DNA from: SG8-41 sp035620515
GTDB lineage: Bacteria > Pseudomonadota > Gammaproteobacteria > Burkholderiales > SG8-41
DNA: 9,201 nucleotides
Direction: 5' to 3'
Assembly (NCBI GenBank): GCA_035620515.1
Contig: DASPGR010000284.1
Location: forward strand, 1 to 9,201
Position numbers and translations under genes: made by a program. Below, piece after piece: positions 1-6,435 of this stretch (position 1 is its first letter; each line of letters starts with the position of its first letter). A model generated the notes under the pieces. The model worked only from the letters and a program-made list of their open reading frames with translations, was not told the origin of the DNA and did no database searches.

Positions 1-971
1 GTTTCACGCACATTGGCCCTCAACGCGATCTCGACGGGATAGTTCTTCCCGATGTCCCAGTCCGCGTCCGTGATCTGCACGATGGGCAGGCCGTCGGGCA
101 GGGCGTCGGTCGGGTTGTAGACCGACATGCGGAGCGAATCCCCGCCGAGACTGATCAGCAGATCGTGCGCGGAGAGCGTTTCCCGCACCTTGGGCTGGTT
201 CCTCGGGAGAGCGCCCATGAATGCGCGATGCCCGGATGGAAAATGCGCGGCGTCGGGCACGGTCTGTTGGTACACGGCTGCGCCAAGACTTTCTGCGAGC
301 GCGGTGCATTCTGCCCACGCGTTGTAGCGGGAAACCTCGTTTCCCACGATGATGACCGGCCGTTTAGCCTGCAGCAGCCGGCGCGCGAGGCGCTCGATCG
401 ACGCATCTGAAGGACGCGCCGTCGGCTCGATACGCGTCGAGCGCCCGAAGTCGAGCTCCGCCTCGCCGTCGAGGATGTCGCCGGGCAAGCTGATGAAGAC
501 CGGGCCGGCCGGGGGCGCCGTCGCCACCTTGGCTGCACGGCGAAGGATGCGAGGCAGATCTTCCACACGCGTCACCTCGATCGCCCATTTCACGAGCGGC
601 TGCGCCATTGCGACGAGCGGCCCGAAGAGGAGCGGCTCCATCAGGCCGTGCCCCTGCTCCTGCTGGCCCGCCGTGAGAATGATCGGTGAATTGCAGAAGC
701 GCGCGCTGTAAAGGGCGCCCATGGCGTTGCCGAGGCCGGGCGCGACATGCACGTTGCACGCGGTCAGGCGGTTCGACGCGCGCGCGAAGCCGTCCGCCAT
801 CGCGACTACGGAGCTCTCCTGCAGTCCCAGCACGAAACGAATGTCATCGCGCCGGCCCACCGCCTCCATGATCGCAAGCTCGGTAGTGCCGGGATTGCCG
901 AAAAGGTGGTCGATGCCCTCGTCGGCGAGGATCGAGAGGAACGCGTCGCGTCCGGATGCCCGGCGCCTCAT
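1..971 (-). CDS. ThDP-dependent decarboxylase, benzoylformate decarboxylase-like (3' end beyond window)
   Basis: Partial gene: 323 codons from an ATG at 971 run open to the left edge, so the C-terminal ThDP pyrophosphate-binding domain (GDG...N motif) is outside the window. The visible part holds the N-terminal PYR domain and most of the central domain. FGNPGTTE (24-31) and QES (51-53) give Thr29 and the catalytic-type Glu52, aligned by eye with Ser26 and Glu47 of Pseudomonas benzoylformate decarboxylase. NVHVAPG (73-79) supplies His75, matching BFD His70, and is followed by the GNAMGALYSA and AGQQ signatures. PLVKW (125-129) and GPVFISLPGD (156-165) are also family-typical. The residue aligning with BFD His281 is Ser283, in the segment LRMSVYNP, so substrate or reaction probably differs from true BFD. 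The family cleaves or ligates 2-oxo acids using ThDP and Mg2+ in the cytoplasm. The start lies 5 bp after the malic enzyme stop, so the two are probably cotranscribed. No strong Shine-Dalgarno is visible. An acetolactate-synthase-like role cannot be excluded. Confidence 0.88.
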   Translation of the reverse strand, partial: MRRRASGRDAFLSILADEGIDHLFGNPGTTELAIMEAVGRRDDIRFVLGLQESSVVAMADGFARASNRLTACNVHVAPGLGNAMGALYSARFCNSPIILTAGQQEQGHGLMEPLLFGPLVAMAQPLVKWAIEVTRVEDLPRILRRAAKVATAPPAGPVFISLPGDILDGEAELDFGRSTRIEPTARPSDASIERLARRLLQAKRPVIIVGNEVSRYNAWAECTALAESLGAAVYQQTVPDAAHFPSGHRAFMGALPRNQPKVRETLSAHDLLISLGGDSLRMSVYNPTDALPDGLPIVQITDADWDIGKNYPVEIALRANVRE

Positions 972-976
972 GCTCG

Positions 977-2641
977 CTACTTCGCGACGTAGCCCTGGTA
1001 GTGCGGGTCGTACATCCGCTGCTGGACGTGCGCGGCGATATCGCCCGGCACCTCTCCCGTGGCGAGATTGTGCTGATAGGCGACCCGCGCAACGGCGGCG
1101 GCGATATTCCCCGAGACCTCGCGGATGCGCGGCAGCGCAGGATAGAGACTGCCTTGCGCAAGGTCGGTCTCGGTCACGTCGTGCGCGAGCGTATGCGCCG
1201 CTGACATGAACATCTCGTCGGTGATGCGCTTTGCGCCGCTCGCAATCGCGCCGAGCCCGACGCCGGGAAATATGTAGGAATTGTTGCCCTGTCGCGGCAC
1301 GAACCTCCGCCCTTCCAGGCTCACCGGGTCGAACGGGCTGCCGCAGGCAAAGAGCGCGCGCCCTCCGGTGTGGCGGTACGCCTCCTCGGCAGTACATTCG
1401 GATTTCGACGTCGGATTGGAAAGCGCGAATATGATGGGTCGCTGATTGAGGCGCGCCATCTCCTCGAGCACTGCACGCGTGAAGGTGCCGCCGACCGCCG
1501 CAACGCCGATGATCGCGGTGGGCTTGAGCGCCCTGATCGCGGAAAGAAACTCCGCCACCGGCGCGTGCTCATGCGCGTAGGGCAGCTTGTGCTCGGCGAG
1601 ATCGGTCCGGCCCTTGACCACGAGCCCGCGGGAATCCACGAGCCAGCAGCGCCGGCGCGCGTCCTCCTCCTTCAGGCCCTGCGATACCATGGCCGAGACC
1701 ACGAGATCGGCGATGCCGGTGGCCGCCTCGCCCGCACCCAGGAAGAGAATCTTCTGGTCGGTCAGCTTGCCGCCGGTCACGCGCAGCGCGGAGAAAATGC
1801 CGGCGAGCGCCACCGCAGCGGTGCCCTGGATGTCGTCGTTGAACGTGGGAATGCGGCCGCGGTACTTCTGCAGCAGCCGGAATGCATTGTGATTCGCAAA
1901 GTCCTCGAACTGGATCACCACGCCGGGAAAGACGCTCTGCGCCGCGGCGATGAACTCCTCCACCAGTTCATCGTAGGGCGCGCCGCGCAAACGGCGTTCC
2001 TTCACGCCGATGTAGAACTCGTCGTCGAGCAACTCCATGTTGTTGGTGCCCACGTCGAGAATGACGGGCAGGCAGGCGTTGGGATGCACGCCCGCGCACG
2101 CGACATAGAGGGAGAGCTTGCCCACCGGAATGCCCATGCCGTTGGCGCCGAGATCGCCCAGCCCGAGAATGCGCTCACCGTCGGTGACGACGATGATCCG
2201 GGCCTGGTACGGCCAGTTGTTGAGCACGCTTTCGATGCGGCCGCGGTCGTGACTGGAGATGAATAGCCCGCGCGGGCGCTGGTAGATGTGCCCGAAGCGC
2301 TGGCAGGCGAGACCCACGGTGGGGGTGTAGATGAGCGGCTGCATCTCGTCGATGTTGTCGCAGACGACGCGGAAGAAGAGCGCTTCGTTCCGGTCGTGGA
2401 GCGCGTTCAGCGCAACGAACTTCTCGAGATCGTTCGGCAGCGCGCGCAGGTTTTCGAGGATGCGTGCAGCCTGCTGCTCCTGGGTCAGCACGACCGACGG
2501 CAGGAGCCCGCGCAGCCCGAGCGCGTCCCGCTCTTCCTCGGTAAAGGCGGTTCCCTTGTTGAGCGTCGGGTCGCGCAGCAGCGAGACTCCGCGCCGCCGC
2601 TCCGAGGCGACGGGCGTCGCCTGTTTGCTTCTCTCCGCCAT
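977..2641 (-). CDS. NAD(P)-dependent malic enzyme, 554 aa, E. coli MaeA/SfcA-type large form
   Basis: Oxidative decarboxylation of malate to pyruvate and CO2 with reduction of NAD(P), in the cytoplasm. The length (554 aa) fits the large eukaryote-like or MaeA class, not the shorter bacterial forms fused to phosphotransacetylase. Visible landmarks: LLRDPTLNKGTAFT (21-34); IYTPTVG (104-110) with catalytic-type Tyr105; GDLGANGMGIPVGK (162-175) with Lys175; FEDFAN (245-250) with metal ligands Glu246 and Asp247; FNDDIQGTA (267-275) with metal ligand Asp270; the dinucleotide fold LGAGEAATGIADL (301-313); ALSNPTSKSE (406-415); and NNSYIFPG (453-460). All catalytic residues look intact. Cofactor preference (NAD or NADP) cannot be decided safely. 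A longer in-frame reading begins at a TTG (2677), but the ATG at 2641 is preferred because GGAGGAG precedes it. The gene follows a 101 bp gap with an FNR-type site and leads 5 bp later into the ThDP enzyme gene. Confidence 0.95.
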   Translation of the reverse strand: MAERSKQATPVASERRRGVSLLRDPTLNKGTAFTEEERDALGLRGLLPSVVLTQEQQAARILENLRALPNDLEKFVALNALHDRNEALFFRVVCDNIDEMQPLIYTPTVGLACQRFGHIYQRPRGLFISSHDRGRIESVLNNWPYQARIIVVTDGERILGLGDLGANGMGIPVGKLSLYVACAGVHPNACLPVILDVGTNNMELLDDEFYIGVKERRLRGAPYDELVEEFIAAAQSVFPGVVIQFEDFANHNAFRLLQKYRGRIPTFNDDIQGTAAVALAGIFSALRVTGGKLTDQKILFLGAGEAATGIADLVVSAMVSQGLKEEDARRRCWLVDSRGLVVKGRTDLAEHKLPYAHEHAPVAEFLSAIRALKPTAIIGVAAVGGTFTRAVLEEMARLNQRPIIFALSNPTSKSECTAEEAYRHTGGRALFACGSPFDPVSLEGRRFVPRQGNNSYIFPGVGLGAIASGAKRITDEMFMSAAHTLAHDVTETDLAQGSLYPALPRIREVSGNIAAAVARVAYQHNLATGEVPGDIAAHVQQRMYDPHYQGYVAK

Positions 2642-2651
2642 CGTTACGCTT

Positions 2652-2658
2652 CTCCTCC
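2652..2658 (-). promoter_or_regulatory. Shine-Dalgarno of the malic enzyme gene
   Basis: GGAGGAG on the minus strand, about 10 nt before the ATG at 2641. It decides between this ATG and the upstream in-frame TTG at 2677, which has no comparable site and would add 12 residues not expected in the family. Confidence 0.7.
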
Positions 2659-2704
2659 GCTCGCGGGGCAGGTACAAGCCTCGAACCGATTTTCCTACGT
2701 GGCC

Positions 2705-2737
2705 GGCGGGACTCCTTGATTCAGATCAAATCCCGCC
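2705..2737. repeat. Nested inverted repeat between hydrolase and malic enzyme genes
   Basis: Outer arms GGCGGGA (2705-2711) and TCCCGCC (2731-2737) are perfect 7 bp complements around a 19 bp centre. That centre contains the inner palindrome TTGAT-N4-ATCAA. In RNA this could fold as a 7 bp GC-rich stem, a small asymmetric internal loop and a 5 bp AU-rich stem with a 4 nt loop. On the minus strand it starts 5 bp after the hydrolase stop codon, where a terminator would be expected, but no T-run follows. It is either a Rho-independent-like or mRNA-end hairpin, or a regulatory operator, or both. Confidence 0.5.
2716..2729 (-). promoter_or_regulatory. Perfect FNR/Anr/Dnr-type palindrome upstream of malic enzyme
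   Basis: The 14-mer TTGATTCAGATCAA matches the FNR-family consensus TTGAT-N4-ATCAA at every specified base. Its centre is about 81 bp upstream of the malic enzyme ATG, in an intergenic gap. On the minus strand the hexamer GAAAAT (2694-2689) lies about 31 bp downstream of the centre. That is roughly where a -10 element falls when an FNR-type activator is centred at -41.5 (class II). The match and geometry are seen in sequence. Control by oxygen or nitric oxide through an FNR/Anr/Dnr/NnrR protein is inferred, since no such regulator gene lies in the window. The site sits inside a larger inverted repeat, so a transcript hairpin is an alternative reading. Confidence 0.6.
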
Positions 2738-2742
2738 GCCAA

Positions 2743-3603
2743 TCAGGAGCCCATGGCGCGGGCAGGGGCGAAGGCGCGCTTGAGAAACCCTGTAAAGATC
2801 GCGGCGATCTCGCCGTCCTTCTTCTGCCATTCTTCCGGCGGCACAAGGTCCACGTCCTCGTCGTGGTCGAAAAGCTCATGGAGCGCGCAATTGGGCAACA
2901 GTCGCGCGAGATTCCGGCCAGTCCTGATGTCATGGGTGCGGTCATTTCCCGGGATCACGCAGGCGGGGACCCGTATCGACCTGAGCTCGGCTTCGGAGGC
3001 GCCGATGATCGGCAGGTCGGCGCCCTGGAGAAAATACTCACGCCAGCGCGCCATGGCCTCGACGAAGCGCTTCGGGTCCATCTTCAGCAGGTACTCGCCA
3101 TTGGCCGGGCGGGCCGCGATGCGCTCCTGCCAGTGCTCGGTCGCGCACACCGCGGCCATACCGCCAGCCTGCGCGGCCTCGATGTACTGCGTGTAGTACT
3201 GTCGCGCCAGCCGCTCCGCAGCGAAGCGCCCGCCGGTGATGCGCCAGAGAAGCAGCGCTTCGACGAGCTTCGGGTAGCGCAGGGCGAACAGGATCGCCAG
3301 CCGGCAGCCCGACGAGCCGCCTCCGATGATGACGGGGAGCGCGCCGAGCTGCCCCAGCAGCTCATGCAGATCGTCGGCCCACATCTCGTTCTCGGGGTCC
3401 TTGTGTCCGATCGTGACCTCGGACGCGCCGCAATTTCGGCGGTCGTGAATCACGACGCGATAGCCGGCATCTGCCATGCGCTGGGCGAGCGGCTTCACGC
3501 CCTGAAGCGGGCGCCTGCCGCCGGGGGAGAGCGCCATCCATGGACCCTTGTTCCCGAGCACCTCATAATTGATCCGCGCGTCTCGTACTGTTGCTTCAGG
3601 CAT
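2743..3603 (-). CDS. Alpha/beta-hydrolase fold protein, 286 aa
   Basis: Probable soluble hydrolase (esterase, lactonase or C-C bond hydrolase); the substrate is unknown. The order of elements fits the alpha/beta hydrolase fold: an oxyanion-loop region SPGGRRP (26-32), the strand and turn VVIHDRRNCGAS (50-61) typical of the segment before the lid, and a nucleophile elbow GGSSG (95-99) placing the nucleophile at Ser97. The acid is probably Asp221 in IPGNDRTHD (217-225). The expected C-terminal histidine is best matched by His247 in the very acidic segment FDHDEDVD (245-252), which is unlike the usual GH-x-P context. The start is an ATG with GGGAG 7 nt upstream (3615-3611). The gene lies 51 bp downstream of the SDR gene on the same strand, so the two are probably cotranscribed. 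There is no signal peptide. The fold is certain; the specific function is not. Confidence 0.88.
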   Translation of the reverse strand: MPEATVRDARINYEVLGNKGPWMALSPGGRRPLQGVKPLAQRMADAGYRVVIHDRRNCGASEVTIGHKDPENEMWADDLHELLGQLGALPVIIGGGSSGCRLAILFALRYPKLVEALLLWRITGGRFAAERLARQYYTQYIEAAQAGGMAAVCATEHWQERIAARPANGEYLLKMDPKRFVEAMARWREYFLQGADLPIIGASEAELRSIRVPACVIPGNDRTHDIRTGRNLARLLPNCALHELFDHDEDVDLVPPEEWQKKDGEIAAIFTGFLKRAFAPARAMGS

Positions 3604-3654
3604 TGCTCTTCTCCCTGTTGTTTGCCGGCGACTTGCCGCGCCTTACGAACAAAA

Positions 3655-4410
3655 TCAGCCGCGCCCGACGAACGGCATCTTGGTCGCCATGATCGTCATG
3701 AACTGCACGTTCACGTCGAGCGGGAGGTTGGCCATGAAGAGCACGGCATTTCCGACGTGGACGACGTCCATGCGCGGCTCGGTTGCGACCGTGCCGTTTG
3801 CCTGCATGACGCCCTTGGCCATGCGCTCCGTGAGCGGCGTGACGGCATTGCCGATATCGATCTGCCCGCACGCGATATCGTACTTGCGGCCATCGAGCGA
3901 GATGGTCCGGGTGATTCCCGTCACCCCGTGCTTGGTTGCCGTGTAGGCGATGGAGTTGGGACGCGGCGCATGGGCGGAAATCGATCCGTTGTTGATGATG
4001 CGCCCGCCGCGGGGATTCTGGTCCTTCATGATGCGGAAGGCTTCCTGGGCGCAGTAGAACATGCCGTTGAAATTGACATCGACGACGCCTTGCCACTGCT
4101 CGAGCGTGAGGTCCTCGAGGGGCGCGGTCGCGCCGCCGCCCGCGTTGTTGAACAGCACGTCGAGGCGGCCGAATTCCTTCCTGACGGCGGCGAACAGTGC
4201 CCGCACCGCGTCGGGCTTGCCGACGTCGGTGGGCACCACGAGCGCGTTCTTGCCTGCCGCGCCCGCTTCGGAGACGGTCTGCTCGAGCATCTCCTTGCGG
4301 CGTCCGGCGAGCGCGACGCGGTAGCCGTCCTTGAGGAACGCGAGCGCGACGGCACGCCCGATGCCGCTGCCCGCTCCGGTCACGACTGCACATCTGTTCG
4401 GTGCTGCCAT
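3655..4410 (-). CDS. Classical SDR-family NAD(P)-dependent oxidoreductase, 251 aa
   Basis: Short-chain dehydrogenase/reductase that interconverts a hydroxyl and a carbonyl in the cytoplasm. Its Rossmann cofactor motif TGAGSGIG occupies 11-18, NNAG is at 88-91, and the structural Asn113 lies in DVNFNG. The catalytic set is Ser143 (NGS), Tyr156 and Lys160 in YTATK, with the usual 13-residue Ser-Tyr spacing. Length is normal for classical SDRs. Arg37 and Arg38 after the second strand (ALAGRRKE) would favour NADP over NAD, but this is inference. The C-terminus, ending MATKMPFVGRG, is rich in Met and differs from the FabG type. The ATG at 4410 is chosen because GGAGGAAG (4422-4415) sits directly upstream; longer readings run into the divergent promoter region. 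It is the first gene of a probable two-gene operon with the hydrolase. The substrate is unknown. Confidence 0.92.
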   Translation of the reverse strand: MAAPNRCAVVTGAGSGIGRAVALAFLKDGYRVALAGRRKEMLEQTVSEAGAAGKNALVVPTDVGKPDAVRALFAAVRKEFGRLDVLFNNAGGGATAPLEDLTLEQWQGVVDVNFNGMFYCAQEAFRIMKDQNPRGGRIINNGSISAHAPRPNSIAYTATKHGVTGITRTISLDGRKYDIACGQIDIGNAVTPLTERMAKGVMQANGTVATEPRMDVVHVGNAVLFMANLPLDVNVQFMTIMATKMPFVGRG

Positions 4411-4414
4411 CTGG

Positions 4415-4422
4415 CTTCCTCC
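4415..4422 (-). promoter_or_regulatory. Shine-Dalgarno of the SDR gene
   Basis: GGAGGAAG on the minus strand, with the GGAGG core 7 nt before the ATG at 4410. It fixes that ATG as the start and excludes the longer in-frame extension towards 4527. Confidence 0.75.
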
Positions 4423-4525
4423 ATTGGCGATTGATGCGTGGCGGGCGATGAGGCGTGAATGGTAACGCACGCGCTGCCCCGCATGCGAGCCGCGTAGAAT
4501 GTGGCGCGAGGGCAGGCTCCAGAAC

Positions 4526-4532
4526 AAGGAGG
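4526..4532 (+). promoter_or_regulatory. Shine-Dalgarno deciding a GTG start
   Basis: AAGGAGG, a near-complete anti-16S match, lies 6 nt before the GTG at 4539. It supports that GTG over an in-frame ATG at 4455. The ATG has no such site and would add a 28-residue Arg/Ala-rich extension before the Rossmann fold. Confidence 0.8.
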
Positions 4533-4538
4533 CGTTTC

Positions 4539-5420
4539 GTGACGGCAGTTGGCGTAATCGGTGCGGGACTGATGGGCACGGCGTGCATTGAGCGCCTGAG
4601 GAAAGCGGGCTTCGATGTGGTGGCCCATGATGTGGACGAGGCGAAGCGCGCCGCGGTCGCGAAACTCGGCGCGCGCGCCGCGGCGTCCGTAGGCGACGTT
4701 GCGGTGCAATGCGAGTTCATCGTGCTGTGCGTCTTTACGACCGAGCAGGCCGAGGAAGTCGTCGAGGGCAAAGGCGGGATTGCGGAGACCGCCGTCAAGA
4801 CGCCGCGCGTCGTTATCTGCACGAGCACGTGCGATCCCGACCGTCTTGCGGCGCTCGCGCCGCGGGTCGAGCCGCGCGGCGTGCGCTTCCTCGAGGTCCC
4901 GATCTCGGGCACCAGCCGTCAGGTGGCCGGGGGTGACGGCGTCGGGCTGATCGGTGGCGACCGCGCCGTGATGGAGAAAGCCTCGCCGGTGCTCGATGCG
5001 ATCTGCCCGCGCCGCTTTCACGTGGGCGCGGTGGGCAACGGCTCGCGCACCAAGCTTGCCGTCAATCTCATCCTCGGCTTGAACCGCGCGGCAATGGCGG
5101 AAGGCTTCGCCTTCGCTGAGCGCCTGGGCCTCGACACTGCGTCGTTCCTGGAGGTGGCCAAGGCCTCGGCCTGTCATTCCCAGGTGATGGACGTGAAAGG
5201 CCACATGATGGCGCGCCGCGAGTTCGACAAGGTGCAGGGCCGCGTCGACCAGACGCTGAAGGACTTCAGGCTGATGCTCGACCAGGGGCGGAAGTCCGGC
5301 CAGGCGTTGCCCTTCGCCAAGGTCTACGTGCAAATGCTCGAGGACTGCGTGAAGCACGGCGAGGCCGCCTGGGACAACGCCGCCATTCTCGAAGCCGTGC
5401 GGCGCTGCCGCCTGGCGTAG
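4539..5420 (+). CDS. Beta-hydroxyacid dehydrogenase (3-hydroxyisobutyrate dehydrogenase/GarR superfamily), 293 aa, GTG start
   Basis: NAD(P)-dependent dehydrogenase of small beta-hydroxyacids, related to 3-hydroxyisobutyrate dehydrogenase and tartronate semialdehyde reductase. The Rossmann motif GVIGAGLMG (5-13) starts almost at the N-terminus. Asp31 at the end of the second strand (AHDVDEA) suggests NAD over NADP. The substrate loop PISG (121-124) corresponds to the family's PVSG, but the following residues, TSRQVAGGDG, replace the usual Gly-rich segment. The catalytic lysine is Lys172 in GNGSRTKLAVN (166-176), with Asn176 four residues later as is typical. The helical C-terminal domain (about 165-293) includes AEGFAFAERLGLD. 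Length is normal. It starts at GTG, decided by AAGGAGG at 4526-4532. It is transcribed alone, divergent from the SDR gene and convergent with the Bug gene. Assignment to one substrate class is not possible by eye. Confidence 0.9.
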   Translation: MTAVGVIGAGLMGTACIERLRKAGFDVVAHDVDEAKRAAVAKLGARAAASVGDVAVQCEFIVLCVFTTEQAEEVVEGKGGIAETAVKTPRVVICTSTCDPDRLAALAPRVEPRGVRFLEVPISGTSRQVAGGDGVGLIGGDRAVMEKASPVLDAICPRRFHVGAVGNGSRTKLAVNLILGLNRAAMAEGFAFAERLGLDTASFLEVAKASACHSQVMDVKGHMMARREFDKVQGRVDQTLKDFRLMLDQGRKSGQALPFAKVYVQMLEDCVKHGEAAWDNAAILEAVRRCRLA

Positions 5421-5442
5421 GCGCGGCGTTTCACCGCAGCGC
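5402..5442. terminator. Possible hairpin at the convergent gene junction
   Basis: The two stop codons are separated by only 22 bp. Perfect 7 bp arms GCGCTGC (5402-5408) and GCAGCGC (5436-5442) flank this junction with a 27 bp loop. A short stem GCGG/CCGC (5423-5426/5434-5437) overlaps it and is mutually exclusive with it. There is no T-run on either strand. It could stop or slow transcription from both sides, but long loops of this kind are common by chance in GC-rich DNA. Confidence 0.25.
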
Positions 5443-6420
5443 TTATTCGACCCTGACGTTCGCTTCGCGAATGATCTTCGCCCAGCGCGCCCTGTCGTCC
5501 CGGACGAACTTCACGAACTCCGCGCGCGATGCGCTGCCGCCCGGCTCGATGCCGACCAGGTTCTGGCGCTTCTTCGCGGCGGGCGCGAGCATCGCCTTGT
5601 TGATTTCGACAAACAGCCGATCGGCGATCGCTGGCGGCGTGCCCGCCGGCGCGAACATCCCGTTCCAGTTGCTCGCCCCGAAACCGGGAATGGCCTCGCT
5701 GATCGCGGGCAGCTCGGGCAGCAGGGGCTGGCGCTTGAGCGTGGTCACCGCGATGGCGCGAAGCCTCCCGCCGCGCACGTGCGGCACGGCGGTGACGTAG
5801 GTCGCGAACATGAGCTGGATGTCACCCGAGACCATGTCGATCAACGCCGGCCCGCCCCCCTTGTACGGCACGTGCGTCATGCGCAGGCCGGTCTCGCGCT
5901 GGAAAAACTCGCCGACCAGGTGGTCGAACTGCCCGGGACCGGAGCTGCCGAAGCGCACGTCTGCTCCGCTCTTGCGTGCCCAGTCGATGAATTGTTTGGG
6001 GTTACCGGCGCCGCTGCCGGGATGGATGACCATCACGTTGATGATTTCCGCGACGCGGGTCAGCGGCACAAACCCGCGTTCGACGTCGTACGGAAGCTTC
6101 CGGTAGAGCGACGGGCTGATCGCGAGTGGACCCACGCCGCCCACGAGGAGGGTGTGGCCGTCGGGCGTCGCCTTTGCCAGCATCTCGGTCGCGAGCCGGC
6201 CCGCGGCCCCGGGCCGGTTGTCGATCACCATCGGCTGACCCATCTGCACGGCGAGCTGCTCCCCGAGCGAGCGGCCGATGGTGTCGGCGGCGCCGGCCGC
6301 GGGAAACGGGATCAGGATGCGGATGGGGCGGGCGGGGTAATTTCCCTGCGCGAACGCCGGCGACCATCCCGCGGCCGCCGATATCGCGAGAATGACGGCA
6401 CTCCAGAAACGTTTCTTCAT
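5443..6420 (-). CDS. Bug/TctC-family tripartite tricarboxylate transporter substrate-binding protein, 325 aa
   Basis: Periplasmic solute receptor for carboxylates or related small molecules. An N-terminal signal peptide is clear: MKKR, then a hydrophobic stretch to about residue 19, and a cleavage site AFA|Q after residue 24. Family landmarks: YPARPIRILIPFPAAGAAD (28-46), the strand and first ligand loop; NRPGAAG (68-74); GSSGPG (158-163); VPYKGGGPAL (184-193); the hinge region around DIQLMFA (200-206); and a C-terminal PAGTPP (258-263). Length is normal. GGAGG (6433-6429) lies 8 nt before the ATG. It starts 15 bp after the zinc alcohol dehydrogenase stop, so the two are almost certainly one transcript. 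No TctA or TctB membrane subunit is in the window; orphan receptors of this type are common in Burkholderiales. The ligand cannot be predicted from sequence alone. Confidence 0.95.
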   Translation of the reverse strand: MKKRFWSAVILAISAAAGWSPAFAQGNYPARPIRILIPFPAAGAADTIGRSLGEQLAVQMGQPMVIDNRPGAAGRLATEMLAKATPDGHTLLVGGVGPLAISPSLYRKLPYDVERGFVPLTRVAEIINVMVIHPGSGAGNPKQFIDWARKSGADVRFGSSGPGQFDHLVGEFFQRETGLRMTHVPYKGGGPALIDMVSGDIQLMFATYVTAVPHVRGGRLRAIAVTTLKRQPLLPELPAISEAIPGFGASNWNGMFAPAGTPPAIADRLFVEINKAMLAPAAKKRQNLVGIEPGGSASRAEFVKFVRDDRARWAKIIREANVRVE

Positions 6421-6435
6421 CGTGATTTCCTCCCG

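Larger units (their letters stand above)
4411..4538. promoter_or_regulatory. Divergent promoter region, SDR gene versus beta-HAD gene
   Basis: This 128 bp gap separates the start codons of two divergently transcribed dehydrogenase genes and must hold both promoters. Towards the plus gene, TAGAAT (4495-4500) is a fair -10 hexamer, but no good -35 lies 16-18 bp upstream. Towards the minus gene no convincing hexamer pair was found. A short interrupted repeat, GCGT-N8-ACGC (4454-4469), is weak and could be chance. Shine-Dalgarno sequences are clear at both ends. Shared regulation by one regulator is plausible but not shown. Confidence 0.4.

Noticed and set aside
1370..2266. Plus-strand open frame of 298 codons antisense to malic enzyme
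   Set aside because: Malic enzyme motifs are intact throughout this stretch on the minus strand; the antisense frame has no ribosome-binding site or family resemblance.
2716..4434. Very long plus-strand open frame of 572 codons antisense to the hydrolase and SDR genes
   Set aside because: It spans two genes with clear motifs on the other strand and the intergenic gap between them, and its product is low-complexity Arg/His/Asp/Val-rich with no family motif. It is the usual antisense shadow of GC-rich coding DNA.
4495..4500. TAGAAT as a firm promoter for the beta-HAD gene
   Set aside because: No acceptable -35 lies 16-18 bp upstream, so it is mentioned only as a weak candidate within the divergent region and not given its own entry.
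3596..4912. Minus-strand open frame of 438 codons crossing the SDR gene and the divergent region
   Set aside because: It is out of frame with the SDR, crosses into the antisense of the beta-HAD gene, and has Arg/Ala/Ser-rich sequence without recognisable domains.
4380..5357. Minus-strand open frame of 325 codons antisense to the beta-HAD gene
   Set aside because: The plus-strand gene has a Rossmann motif, a catalytic Lys and a strong Shine-Dalgarno; the antisense product is His/Arg-rich without motifs.
5402..5442. Rho-independent terminator between the convergent genes
   Set aside because: There is no T-run on either strand and the loop is long; kept only as a low-confidence hairpin.
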